From contig NZ_JANINI010000004.1 of the NCBI RefSeq assembly GCF_024580145.1, positions 62,001 through 126,000 on the forward strand: a stretch of DNA of 64,000 bases, in the 5' to 3' direction. Source of the stretch: Methyloversatilis sp. XJ19-49 (GTDB lineage: Bacteria; Pseudomonadota; Gammaproteobacteria; Burkholderiales; Rhodocyclaceae). Shown one piece after another: positions 19,187-27,753 of the stretch. Position 1 is the first letter of the stretch; every line of letters starts with the position of its first letter. The translations under genes and the position numbers were made by a program. Below the pieces are notes generated by a model that did not search any database, was not told the DNA's origin, and was given only the letters and a program-made list of their open reading frames with translations.

Positions 19187-20929
19187 ATGACCGCAATCAA
19201 CGGATATCTTCTGCTGGCCGGCCTGCTGCTGTTCGTCAGCGTGCTCGGCAGCACCGTGTCCACCCGGCTCGGGCTGCCGCTGCTGCTGCTGTTTCTCGTG
19301 GTCGGCATGCTGGCCGGCGAAGACGGGCCGGGCGGCATCCTGTTCAGCGACTTCACGAGCGCCACGCTGGTCGGCCAGCTCGCGCTCGCCGTCATCCTGC
19401 TCGACGGCGGTCTGCGCACCCGCACCGAAACCTTCCGCGTAGCGCTGCGCCCGGCGGCCGTGCTGGCGAGCTGGGGCGTGGTGGCCACCGCGCTGCCGCT
19501 CGGGCTGTTCGCCACCTGGCTGCTCGATGTGGACTGGCGGCTCGGCATGCTGCTGGCCGCCATCGTCGGCTCGACCGATGCCGCCGCCGTGTTCGCGCTG
19601 CTGCGCAACAGCGGGGTGCGCCTGAACCAGCGGGTGAAGGCCACGCTGGAGATCGAATCCGGCGCCAATGACCCGATGGCCATCCTGATGGTGACCATGC
19701 TGGTCGAAATGCTGCTGCACCCGGAACAGTCGAGCCCGCTGCGCTTTGCGCTGATGCTGGTCAGCCAGATGGGGCTGGGTGCGCTGGCCGGTCTTGCCGG
19801 CGGCTGGGTGCTGGCGCGCCTGCTGCGCCGGCTCAAGCTGGCCGAAGGCCTGTATGCCCTGCTCATCCTGTCCGGCGGTCTGCTGATCTTCGCCGCCACC
19901 AATCTGCTCAACGGCAGCGGTTTTCTCGCAATATATATAGCGGGGCTCATTGTCGGCAACCGGCGCAGTCACGCGACCGAACACGTGCTGCGCGTGATGG
20001 ACGGCCTGGCCTGGCTGGCGCAGGCCGGCATGTTCGTCGTGCTCGGCCTGCTGGTGACGCCGTCGCACCTGCTCGACCACGCCTGGGAAGCGCTGGCGAT
20101 GGCGGTGTTCCTGATCCTGGTTGCGCGCCCGTTCGCGGTCGCCACCGGCCTGCTGCCCTTCCGCTACCCGGTGCGCGAGGTGGCCTACATATCGTGGGTC
20201 GGGCTGCGCGGCGCCGTGCCCATCGTGCTGGCCATCGTGCCGGTCATGATGGGCGTGCCCGATTCGCTGCTGCTGTTCGACGTCGCCTTCGCCGTCGTGC
20301 TGCTGTCGCTGCTGGTGCAGGGCGCCACCGTGCCGGCGGCCGCGCGGGTGTTCGGCGTCGAGGTGCCGCCGCGCGACGAGCCGGTGGACCGGCGCGAAGT
20401 GTGGGTCGGCGGCGACGCCGCGCTGGAGCTGCTCGAATATCTCGTCGGTGCCGGCTCCGCAGCCGAAGGGCGCCACCCGGATGACATCGCGGCCGACTTT
20501 GGCGAACCCGGCGAAGTGCGCTGTGTCGCAGTCACGCGCGATCAGCGCCTGGTGCGCCTGCAGCCGGCGTCCCGGCTGGCCGAGGGCGACGCGGTGTGGT
20601 TCGCCGCGCCGGAAGCGCTCGCCGAACCGATCGCCCGCGCCTTCGGCGCCGTGTCCGGCGGCCTGAGTGCGCACGCGGGTTTCTTCGGCGAATTCGTCGT
20701 CGATCCCAGCTGCCGCGCCGGCGACCTCGCACTGAACTACGGCTTCGAACTGTCGCCCGACGATGCCGAACTCGACCTGAAGACGCTGATGCTGTTCCGC
20801 CTCGGCCGCGGCGCCGTCGTCGGCGATCGCGTCAGCGTAGGCGCCATCCAGCTCACCGTGCGCCGCATGGACGCCGCCGGCAACGTGGTCGCGGTCGGGT
20901 TGAAGGTGCCGCAGGCGGGTGAGCATTGA
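19187..20929 (+). CDS. Potassium/proton antiporter of the CvrA/NhaP2 type
   Basis: A 580-aa CPA1 family cation/proton antiporter. Twelve or so helices fill residues 5-390, with the ion-binding signature ESGANDPMAIL and the earlier GSTDAAAVFALLRNSGV; the cytoplasmic tail carries a RCK_C-like domain (about residues 400-480) and a transporter-associated domain, as in NhaP2. It probably exports K+ in exchange for H+. The start ATG 19187 (MTAINGYLLLAG) begins the first helix; the frame extends to 19103 without a plausible leader. It is followed by the chromosomal tRNA-Lys 3' fragment on the other strand. Confidence 0.9.
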   Translation: MTAINGYLLLAGLLLFVSVLGSTVSTRLGLPLLLLFLVVGMLAGEDGPGGILFSDFTSATLVGQLALAVILLDGGLRTRTETFRVALRPAAVLASWGVVATALPLGLFATWLLDVDWRLGMLLAAIVGSTDAAAVFALLRNSGVRLNQRVKATLEIESGANDPMAILMVTMLVEMLLHPEQSSPLRFALMLVSQMGLGALAGLAGGWVLARLLRRLKLAEGLYALLILSGGLLIFAATNLLNGSGFLAIYIAGLIVGNRRSHATEHVLRVMDGLAWLAQAGMFVVLGLLVTPSHLLDHAWEALAMAVFLILVARPFAVATGLLPFRYPVREVAYISWVGLRGAVPIVLAIVPVMMGVPDSLLLFDVAFAVVLLSLLVQGATVPAAARVFGVEVPPRDEPVDRREVWVGGDAALELLEYLVGAGSAAEGRHPDDIAADFGEPGEVRCVAVTRDQRLVRLQPASRLAEGDAVWFAAPEALAEPIARAFGAVSGGLSAHAGFFGEFVVDPSCRAGDLALNYGFELSPDDAELDLKTLMLFRLGRGAVVGDRVSVGAIQLTVRRMDAAGNVVAVGLKVPQAGEH

Positions 20930-20954
20930 GCGCCTGACTGACCCACCAGAAAAC

Positions 20955-20981
20955 AAAAAGGCCAGTTCCGAAGAACTGGCC
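20955..20981 (-). terminator. Terminator behind tRNA-Lys
   Basis: On the minus strand GGCCAGTTC-TTCG-GAACTGGCC followed by TTTTTG, 17 bases beyond the tRNA CCA end. A strong tetraloop hairpin, the native terminator of the disrupted tRNA gene; it may also stop the antiporter transcript from the other side. Confidence 0.9.
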
Positions 20982-20998
20982 CAATTAAATGATTTTAC

Positions 20999-21048
20999 TG
21001 GTGGGTTGTGAGTGGCTCGAACACTCGACCTACGGATTAAGAGTCCGA
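20999..21048 (-). other. 3' half of tRNA-Lys(CTT), element attachment site
   Basis: Minus strand reads GGACTCTTAATCC (anticodon stem-loop, anticodon CTT), variable loop, a T arm with GTTCGAG, acceptor strand CACAACCC and CCA. The D arm and 5' acceptor strand are absent: upstream of the anticodon stem the sequence turns into AT-rich DNA leading to the integrase. A functional tRNA is therefore impossible here. This is the displaced 3' end left by site-specific integration near the anticodon stem; the restored gene should be at the far end of the element, outside the window. Confidence 0.85.
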
Positions 21049-21132
21049 AAAAAATAGAGTTTCTTCGCGTTGATCTCCATTTATCGTACATTATAACCTA
21101 CTGTTATTAAACGAATTTGCTAAAAAGCTTGT

Positions 21133-21202
21133 TGATTTGCGTTCAGTCGGATTGCTAGAATGTCGCTACACGGTGGCTACCTGGCCTATCGTGTGTAGCC
21201 AC
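21133..21202 (+). promoter_or_regulatory. Promoter and inverted repeat of the integrase gene
   Basis: TTGATT (21133) and TAGAAT (about 21157) at 18-base spacing resemble a sigma70 promoter. Downstream, GTGGCTAC (21173-21180) and GTAGCCAC (21195-21202) form a perfect 8-base inverted repeat just before the GGAGAG ribosome binding site, a plausible regulator or excisionase site. Assignments are inferred. Confidence 0.4.
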
Positions 21203-21212
21203 AGGAGAGCTC

Positions 21213-22601
21213 ATGCAACGCGAACGACTGACTGCCGAACGCATCCGCCGATTCACCTGCCCGAAGGATGTGAAGCAGAGCTTCCTCTGGGATACCGAGG
21301 CCCCGCGTCTTGCGGTGCGTGCTACTGCGGGCGCAAAGTCTTTCGTCTTCGAGGCCAAACTTCATGGTCAGACCATCCGCCTGACTATCGGCGACGCGGC
21401 GGCATGGAAGATCGAAGATGCGCGCGCCGAGGCCTGCAGGCTGCAGACCCTGGTCAACAGGAAAGTCGATCCTCGCCAGGAACGTGCCGAAAAACTTGCA
21501 TCCATCGAAGCGCAGCGTGAGCGGGAAAAACGAGTTAAGTCCCCTGCGCTTGATGCGTGGGCGGAATACGTTGAGGCGCGGCGCTCGAAGTGGGGTGCGC
21601 GTACGCTTGCAGACCATCAAAGCATGGTTTCCGAGGGCGGAAAGCCGAAGACCCGCGGGCGGAAGAAGGGCGAGGGTGATACCACCCAGCCAGGCATCCT
21701 GCGCGCACTGCTGTTGCGCCCGTTGGAGAGCATCGACGCGGAAGCAGTGCGAGACTGGCTGAAGGAAGAGGTGAAGAAGCGGCCCACCTCGACCGCACTG
21801 GCATTTCGTCTGTTGCGAGCCTTCTTAAACTGGTGCCTAAGCCGGAAGGAGTTTGCTCCACTGATACATGCAGACGCGTGCAAAACTCGCACTGCGCGCG
21901 ATGAGTTGCCAAAGAGATCCGCGAAAGACGACTGCATGCAGCGGGAACAACTCGCGTTGTGGTTCGAGAAAGTGCGCGCCCTGCCCAACCCCGTGCATGC
22001 CGTGTATTTGCAGGTACTACTGCTTACCGGTGCTCGCCGCGAGGAGATCGCGGGCTTGCGCTGGGTGGATGTCGACTTCCGATGGAAGCGCCTCTTCATC
22101 AAGGACAAGGTGGAAGGCCAACGCGTCATCCCGCTCACACCCTACGTCGCGAGCTTGCTGCAGGATCTGAAGAACCTCCATGATGAGCACGAAAAGCGAG
22201 TGAGCAAACTGCGCGGTGCGGACAAGGAAAAAGCCGAGCAAATCGCCGAGCGGGTGCGTGAATGGGTGTTCAGCAGTCCGACCGCAGCATCCGGTCGGCT
22301 GCAGGAGCCACGTATCGCTCACAACAAGGCCTTGGCTGCCGCTGGCCTACCACCGCTGACGCTGCATGGTCTGCGTCGGTCGTTCGGCACGCTGTGCGAG
22401 TGGGTGGAAGCACCGAGCGGCATAAGCGCGCAAATCATGGGCCACAAGCCGTCTGCGATCGCCGAGAAGTACTACCTCCGCCGGTCGCTCGATTTTCTGC
22501 GCGTTTGGCACATCAAGATCGAGCAATGGATGTTGCAGCAGGCCGGCATCACGCAGTCGGAGGAACAGCTGTCCCAAATCGTCGACGCAGTCGTTAAATG
22601 A
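21213..22601 (+). CDS. Site-specific tyrosine integrase
   Basis: A 462-aa phage/island-type integrase. The N-terminal arm-binding DUF4102-like domain (RLTAERIRRFTCP..., LAVRATAGAKSFVFEAKL, LTIGDAAAWKIEDARAEA) is followed by a core-binding domain and a catalytic domain with Arg in LLTGARREEIAGLRW, box II LHGLRRSF, His in MGHKPSAIAEKYY and the nucleophile Tyr in the same stretch. It is 165 bases from the tRNA-Lys attachment site and transcribed away from it, so it almost certainly carried out the integration. ATG 21213 has CAGGAGAGCTC upstream. Confidence 0.95.
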   Translation: MQRERLTAERIRRFTCPKDVKQSFLWDTEAPRLAVRATAGAKSFVFEAKLHGQTIRLTIGDAAAWKIEDARAEACRLQTLVNRKVDPRQERAEKLASIEAQREREKRVKSPALDAWAEYVEARRSKWGARTLADHQSMVSEGGKPKTRGRKKGEGDTTQPGILRALLLRPLESIDAEAVRDWLKEEVKKRPTSTALAFRLLRAFLNWCLSRKEFAPLIHADACKTRTARDELPKRSAKDDCMQREQLALWFEKVRALPNPVHAVYLQVLLLTGARREEIAGLRWVDVDFRWKRLFIKDKVEGQRVIPLTPYVASLLQDLKNLHDEHEKRVSKLRGADKEKAEQIAERVREWVFSSPTAASGRLQEPRIAHNKALAAAGLPPLTLHGLRRSFGTLCEWVEAPSGISAQIMGHKPSAIAEKYYLRRSLDFLRVWHIKIEQWMLQQAGITQSEEQLSQIVDAVVK

Positions 22602-22723
22602 CAAAATCTTCGATAGCGGGACAGGTTAGTCTCACACCACACGGGGGACGTCATAGTCATCGGTATCGTCGGCACGAACGCCGCGCGCGTTCGAATCGAT
22701 GGATCGAAAACGAAGAACCGGAT

Positions 22724-22906
22724 ATGGAACTGAAGCCCAACCAAACCGAAGCCGAGCACTTTCTCGCCTTGGCCGAAATCGAACGATTGTGGGACGCTCA
22801 GGAAGGTAGCGCCGCGGCGGATCGCCTTGAGGTCCTTGCCCTGAGTGTCGAGCGCTACGAGACGGCGCACTTTTCGATCGAGTTACCTGATCCGAGCGGC
22901 TTTTAG
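22724..22906 (+). CDS. HigA-N-like fragment (antitoxin without HTH)
   Basis: A 60-aa frame whose sequence (EAEHFLALAEIERLWDAQE, DRLEVLALSVERYETAHF, IELPDP) matches the N-terminal helical part of HigA-type antitoxins as I know them. In that family PDP is followed by an Xre-type HTH domain; here a stop comes three codons later (PSGF), so the DNA-binding part is missing. No HigB toxin frame is adjacent. The frame is open to ATG 22598, which overlaps the integrase stop (ATGA), but the Arg-rich extension looks unlike the family. It may be a decayed remnant or a short regulator of the integrase. Confidence 0.5.
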   Translation: MELKPNQTEAEHFLALAEIERLWDAQEGSAAADRLEVLALSVERYETAHFSIELPDPSGF

Positions 22907-22912
22907 GGGTCC

Positions 22913-23053
22913 ATGATGCGCACGAGGGAGATCCTCGGAAACGACATGGAACGGTATCTTGAAAAGCGCCCGAGGCCGCCTGACCGTGCGACACCGCGTC
23001 AGCTGAATACAAGTGAATCAGCGGAACGGTGGGCACGGTACCTACGGCAATAA
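22913..23053 (+). CDS. 46-aa basic protein of unknown function
   Basis: A short frame beginning MMRTREILGNDMERYLEKR and ending in ARYLRQ, seven bases after the HigA-like frame and preceded by AGGGGTCC, a usable ribosome binding site. It is rich in Arg and Glu and looks helical. I do not recognise it; it could be the reading-on remainder of the truncated gene upstream or a small independent protein. Confidence 0.35.
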   Translation: MMRTREILGNDMERYLEKRPRPPDRATPRQLNTSESAERWARYLRQ

Positions 23054-23088
23054 AAAGCCTGGTGGCCCGAGCTTCTTATTGATTACAT

Positions 23089-23424
23089 TTAAGATATAGG
23101 CGGAGCGGCTTCAATATTGAGCCCCACAAACAACCGTCCACATTCGATTTCACGAGATAACCTCAGGTTCGAATACTCGTGATTGAGGATGTCATTGATA
23201 CTCATGAAACCGTAGCTCGGTTGTGAGGTGAGCATACTTGCTTTAGCGTACCAACATGCCCACTCCTTTTTCCCACTTTTTCTTTTATACGAATCTCGAT
23301 AACGCAAATAAGCGTTGCGAGCACGTACAAAGCTTCCTTGAAAACAAAGGATTGCCAAGATGTGGATTGAAAATGGAATGTGAGCCGCAACACACATCTT
23401 CATTACTTTGCTAACATTTTTCAT
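23089..23424 (-). CDS. Hypothetical 111-aa protein
   Basis: Unrecognised. The protein begins with a hydrophobic stretch (VAAHIPFSIHILAILCFQGSF) and continues with a basic Tyr-rich segment (ARNAYLRYRDSYKRKSGKK). AAAGGTGATAT directly upstream of the ATG is a good ribosome binding site, which supports translation. The local base composition is clearly more AT-rich than the chromosome to the left, consistent with foreign origin. It is convergent with the integrase unit. Confidence 0.5.
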   Translation of the reverse strand: MKNVSKVMKMCVAAHIPFSIHILAILCFQGSFVRARNAYLRYRDSYKRKSGKKEWACWYAKASMLTSQPSYGFMSINDILNHEYSNLRLSREIECGRLFVGLNIEAAPPIS

Positions 23425-23947
23425 ATATCACCTTTAAAAATAAGGTTGGATAAGTCTGCGCATTAGAAGAAATCGAATCTATTTCGATTTCAGTTGAACC
23501 TTGGTATTTGAATTTTATTTATTACATGGCGATCTCCTTTGCAAAGTCTAATCAATGCGGTGCGCACATTAAATGTACCCCGCTGCATTTCAAATGCAAC
23601 TAATAATTTAAATCTTTTTCAACTTTTTTAACCACGCGTGTATAAATTATTAAAAGTTATTATCTCCGGTCAATGGGCCCTCTAAATTGACGAATAAAGC
23701 GTGCCCACTAGCATGTTCGAAAGCATAAATATCAAATCAATTTTGAAGCAACTTTAAAGCATGGCTGCAGCCGGTGCAAAAAAATAAATTAAATTATTTA
23801 ATTATTAAATTAAGAGCTAGCTTCTTTGGCAGCACGCTCGTCGATTGACACAGTTCCTACATGACTCGTGCGGTGCTTTCACGCCAAAGTGTTTAATATC
23901 GCTTGCTTATGAGTTTTTCGGTCCCGCGTGTGAACTGAGGAGAAGCA
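23425..23947. other. AT-rich intergenic region
   Basis: More than 500 bases with long A/T tracts (for example around 23590-23660 and 23780-23815) and no supported gene. Holds the promoters for the divergent hypothetical and NYN genes. GAGGAG lies ten bases before the NYN start. Confidence 0.5.
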
Positions 23948-25465
23948 GTGAAAAGTGCGCTTTTTGTTGATTTCGATAATGTCTATTCGGGTCTTCGGAA
24001 ACTGGACCAGACTGTCGCAGATCGCTTTGCCCGGCAGCCGCTCGCATGGATCACTTGGATCGTTCAGTGTCTTGAACTTCCAGAGCATGTTCCCCTCGAC
24101 TCTAAACGACGTGTCCTTGTCAGGCGCTGCTACCTCAACCCGCAGGCCTATCAGCGCTTTCGGCCTTCCTTCAATCTTGCGGGCTTTGAGATCATCGATT
24201 GCCCTGCTCTTACGAGCGAAGGTAAGACCAGCACGGATATTCATATGGTGCTCGACATCATTGATCTTCTGCAGCATGAAACTCGGTACGACGAGTTCAT
24301 CGTCTTTTCGGCGGACGCTGACTTCACACCGGTGCTGAGAAAACTGCGTCGATGGGACAGACGTACGACCGTACTCGCTATTGGCTTCCCTTCTGCTGCC
24401 TACAGGGCTTCAGCAGATTTGCTCATCGACCAAGACGATTTCATTCGAAAGGCCCTTGGGTTCAAGGATGACGATGACACCCTGCCGCTTGAAACATCCG
24501 AGTTAGCAACGCCCATTGGTTCGGACACTGAGTTTCTAGCGCGCGCCTGTCGAGACATCGTTGAGCAGACCGTTGACGAATCAACTGTTGCAGTGCCTCT
24601 GGCAAAACTTGCAGCAAAGGTACTTGCCAATGTGAAAGGCATGGATGCTTCTACGTGGGCTGGACATGGGAGCTTTCGCGAGCTCCTCGAATCCTGGAAC
24701 TTGGCGTCGCTGCGCATCACTTCAGATGGAGGTGGGACGATCTATGACCCGCAGCGCCACTCCGTGCCCTCACGAGCTCAACCAGACTCCTCAACTTCGA
24801 TCGACGATGAGTTGAAGCAGGTTGTAAAGGTAGTTCATCAGGAAGTAGCGAATTCAAGTCAGCCTGTACCTTGCAGCCGCTTAGCAAGCGTGCTGACTCG
24901 GCAGTTTGGTTCGCTGGCCGCGGACTGGAATGGCCAAGGTACATTTCGCAAATTTGTAGAAACATTGAATGTCGCGCCACTCCGATTTGACTGGTCTTTC
25001 AGCGGAGGCTCGGTGAGAGACCCCGCGCGACATCCCCACGTCGGATTAGAAAGAACCCCGAATGTAGATATGAGCAAATGGGATGGCGATGCAGCACTTC
25101 TCCAAATCGCTACTCAAATTCATGAAGTTTCTAGCGTTCCTCTGCTTAGTCCAACCGACTATCAGCTCGTTTTCACGTTTATTGCAAAGGACCTGAAAGA
25201 CCACCAGTTCGATCTGAAAGAAACTGGTAAACGAGTTCGAGATGCGCTTCGTGACGCCGGAGGCGTTGGAAGCCGGTTAGACGTAAATTGGGTGCTGCGA
25301 GGCTTATTGATGCGAGGGCATGAGTTCGGTAAGAACGAGGACACAGCGGAATCGCTTAGCCGGAAAACTGCTAATAATGTAAGGTCATTATGCTTACGCG
25401 AGCAGATGTTACTCGACCGAGCAACAGATACGGCAATCCTGCGCTGGTTCGGAGTCAGTGAATAG
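23948..25465 (+). CDS. NYN-domain nuclease candidate with OST-HTH (LOTUS) repeats
   Basis: A 505-aa protein. Residues 1-160 form a NYN/LabA-like PIN domain: FVDFDNVYSG supplies two Asp near residues 8 and 10, TSTDIHMVLDIIDL a central Asp, and IVFSADADFTPVLRKLR the terminal acidic cluster, so a metal-dependent RNase active site is intact. Two OST-HTH/LOTUS-like domains follow (around 205-265 and 280-345, both with a KVL/SVL...GSFREL or GTFRKF pattern), then a helical C-terminus. The family is NYN-OST-HTH, thought to bind and cleave RNA. The start is a GTG with GAGGAGAAGCA upstream. It is alone in its operon; a defence or RNA-processing role is possible but not shown. Confidence 0.85.
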   Translation: MKSALFVDFDNVYSGLRKLDQTVADRFARQPLAWITWIVQCLELPEHVPLDSKRRVLVRRCYLNPQAYQRFRPSFNLAGFEIIDCPALTSEGKTSTDIHMVLDIIDLLQHETRYDEFIVFSADADFTPVLRKLRRWDRRTTVLAIGFPSAAYRASADLLIDQDDFIRKALGFKDDDDTLPLETSELATPIGSDTEFLARACRDIVEQTVDESTVAVPLAKLAAKVLANVKGMDASTWAGHGSFRELLESWNLASLRITSDGGGTIYDPQRHSVPSRAQPDSSTSIDDELKQVVKVVHQEVANSSQPVPCSRLASVLTRQFGSLAADWNGQGTFRKFVETLNVAPLRFDWSFSGGSVRDPARHPHVGLERTPNVDMSKWDGDAALLQIATQIHEVSSVPLLSPTDYQLVFTFIAKDLKDHQFDLKETGKRVRDALRDAGGVGSRLDVNWVLRGLLMRGHEFGKNEDTAESLSRKTANNVRSLCLREQMLLDRATDTAILRWFGVSE

Positions 25466-25719
25466 TCGCCGATGGAAAGTAGCTTTTGCGAAGCTGAGGG
25501 CAGAAAGTGCTTCGACGAACTGGGCGACCTCCCTTTTGACAGTGAGTCAGGTTGCTTAGGGCAATTCAACAACACGAAGTGAGGCCAGTCGGAGCAAAGA
25601 TGCCCGAAAGGATCGCTCGTAGGGCTGGTGCAAGTTGCTTTGGGACTCCGCCACAACCGGCCGCACGTTGAACCCTCAGCAGCACCAAGCCATACCAATT
25701 CGTCACTTAAGGAAGTTAC

Positions 25720-26031
25720 ATGCTCTACATCGACTTCAACATCACCCAGTCCAGCATCGACAATGGGCGCCTCTATCTCGACGCGGCTCACAGATCCTTT
25801 TTTCCCGAAGACTGCCTTGGCGGCCGCGGCACGACCGAGCACGCGCACGGCGCTGTCGCCATTGAGGCGAACGGTGAGTTGTTCGAAACGGACATACGCG
25901 TCAACACCTCGCGCATTTCGCCCCGCAAGTCCTTCAAGTCCTGGCTGAAGTCGGTTGGCGCGGTGACCGGTAAAACTGTCCGCCTGCACAAACTCGCCGA
26001 GCGCCATTTCAAACTCGAATACCTAGGTTAA
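25720..26031 (+). CDS. Hypothetical 103-aa protein
   Basis: Unrecognised small protein beginning MLYIDFNITQSSIDNGRLYL. The pattern of alternating hydrophobic residues suggests a beta-rich fold; GGRGTTEHAHGAVAIEANGE and ETDIRVNTSRISPRKSFKSW are distinctive stretches. AAGGAAGTTAC precedes the ATG. It stands alone, 254 bases past the NYN gene and before decayed IS66 DNA; the 25466-25719 gap shows nothing recognisable. Confidence 0.6.
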   Translation: MLYIDFNITQSSIDNGRLYLDAAHRSFFPEDCLGGRGTTEHAHGAVAIEANGELFETDIRVNTSRISPRKSFKSWLKSVGAVTGKTVRLHKLAERHFKLEYLG

Positions 26032-26209
26032 GCGAGCGCATGCTAACGGACGAACTCGAACATCGCACCGGAAGCCTATGGACTGAGTTCTAGGCCTGCA
26101 GCATTACCCATCCACTGACGTTGATCGAAATGCAGAAGCGCGAGGACGAAAAGCGTGCCATCACAGCACCGAGTTCTGCTCTACGCGACGGCGGCACTTG
26201 ATGAACTCG

Positions 26210-26660
26210 TGCTTCACTTTGCGACCTTTGTGAAATACGCGGTCGCTTTTCCCAGAATGTCGCGCCCCATCTTGATCCGCGCTTACCGGATTGCTGCCCC
26301 CCCGTGTGCCTGCTCTGCCAGCTGTCCTTGACCTAGTCGGACAAGGTCTTATCGACCTTGTCGAAGGTTCTTATTGCCTCGGCAATGCTGTGCCAATTTT
26401 GAGCATTCGCACTGTTTCCTGCTTGAACTCCAACGTAGAGTCTTGCGCGCGCACGACATCAAAGAACTTGCGTCGCACACGCGCCAAGCAACCGGCCTCG
26501 TGAATCAGACTTTCGGCTTACAGCGCATCGAAGCTCACGAAGGTCATGGCTTGCACGATGCCGCTGAAATCGCTTAGTGCTTCTGCGGATGCGCACTGCG
26601 CTGGTCCGGCAAGTAGGCGAGCCACACCGCAGGGGCTAAAGCAATGGATAGTTTGAGACG
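26210..26660 (-). pseudogene. IS66-family transposase remnant
   Basis: Minus-strand translation in shifting frames gives pieces of an IS66 TnpC: APAVWLAYLPDQRSAHPQKH, then after a frameshift LSDFSGIVQAMTFVSFDAL, a stop, and AGCLARVRRKFFDVV, then a poor C-terminal part (MGRDILGKATAYFTKVAK). The order matches the catalytic region of IS66 transposases (YSPDRKG...HPxxHLxxFSGxLQAD, CWAHxRRKFFD). No intact frame or ends are seen, so this is an old fragment. The flanks 26032-26209 and 26661-27179 show nothing else I can support. Confidence 0.6.
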
Positions 26661-27179
26661 AAGCCAATCCTCGCGTTCTCTCCTCCGATTAGCGGTACGA
26701 AGACAGCACCAAATCGCAGCATAGGTCGCTCCGAATTTGGCGTCATGCAGATCGCGCCATGCTCGGTCGCCACTGCACACTAAGCATGCTGCCCTGAGAC
26801 CGGATTAGTCCATCAGCGGTATTCGCCTTCTATCGTTGAGCCAGCAGCTTTAAAAATGCGTTTCCGTCGACTTTACATCCGCTCGAGATCGATTCTATAA
26901 GGCGATCTTCTCTGGGTAAAAGGATAACCACTTTGGCGACGGAAAATACTACTTCTTGAGTCGTTTGATTTCCCCCGACTGCTCGAACGCTTTCCCAATC
27001 CCCATCCCTATAATCGATTAAGTATCACTGCATTGGTGGTATGAAATTTATCGGGAGATTCAATATGGTCAGAAAACCGCAGTCACGCAATCGTGTCTAT
27101 GAATTGTTCTTCGATGAACTTGAACAAAGAGCAGTGACTTTTAGAATGATCGGTTATGCCGCATTTACAGCCAGATAAC

Positions 27180-27689
27180 TCAATCTGATTTCGTAGTACA
27201 GATTGACATCATGAAGCCGTAGGGAAGACTTTGCTGTTTCTTGGCCAGTAACTCACTTATTGTCGCCACTGAGTTGGCCGTAAAGTGATAATGTTTTCGT
27301 TGTCTCTTGTCGATCATGTCAATTTGTATATTCCCTGGGCAAGGGCGAAACGTAGACGTCTCGTCCTGCCGACGTGCCTTCAGATCGTTACTAAGGCATG
27401 GGTCCGGGCGAAATACTCCATCTTCAGCGGTGTTCCCTTTGAACAAAAATATGGCGACGTCTTCATTGTTAAACACTAGTTGAAAATGTCGCGTACCTTT
27501 TTCGGGTTCCGCTTTAGGCAAGATACGCGTCTGTTGGATGACTGAACCATCAGCGGAGAACTTGTATAGCTCGACGATTTTGGGACCATCAGATCTTGAG
27601 CAACTGTATGACTCCGAAGCGACCGCCGACGTCTGAGACCCAATTCCGTACACCGCAGCACTTACCGAGATAAGTTGACGTAGTTTCAC
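27180..27689 (-). CDS. Hypothetical exported protein, last of the cassette run
   Basis: A 169-aa protein with a likely signal peptide (VKLRQLISVSAAVYGIGSQTSAVAS) and several Cys residues. I chose the GTG at 27689 because GGAGAAGAATA sits just upstream; an in-frame ATG at 27725 precedes the ribosome binding site. It begins right after a truncated attC-like site and has the same strand as the other cassette genes, so it may be a cassette that lost part of its recombination site. Function unknown. Confidence 0.6.
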   Translation of the reverse strand: MKLRQLISVSAAVYGIGSQTSAVASESYSCSRSDGPKIVELYKFSADGSVIQQTRILPKAEPEKGTRHFQLVFNNEDVAIFLFKGNTAEDGVFRPDPCLSNDLKARRQDETSTFRPCPGNIQIDMIDKRQRKHYHFTANSVATISELLAKKQQSLPYGFMMSICTTKSD

Positions 27690-27711
27690 TATTCTTCTCC
27701 AGTCCTGGGGT

Positions 27712-27752
27712 GCCCAATGCCGCAATGGGTCCGGTTGAGCGAATGGTTAGGC
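27712..27752 (-). other. Truncated or degenerate attC site
   Basis: Minus strand starts GCCTAACCATTCGCTCAACC, a textbook attC 5' half, immediately after the stop codon of the upstream gene. The other end is only ATTGGGC rather than GTTRRRY, and the total is 41 bases, so the 3' half is lost or degenerate. Confidence 0.5.
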
Positions 27753-27753
27753 C

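Noticed and set aside
20999-21048. Intact tRNA-Lys gene
   Set aside because: The D arm and 5' acceptor strand are absent; only the 3' half is present.
19061-21091. 676-codon minus-strand frame opposite the antiporter
   Set aside because: Shadow with His/Gln/Arg-rich sequence; it also runs through the tRNA fragment.
26291-26577. Small plus-strand frames as genes
   Set aside because: They are antisense to the IS66 transposase remnant and have no supporting features.
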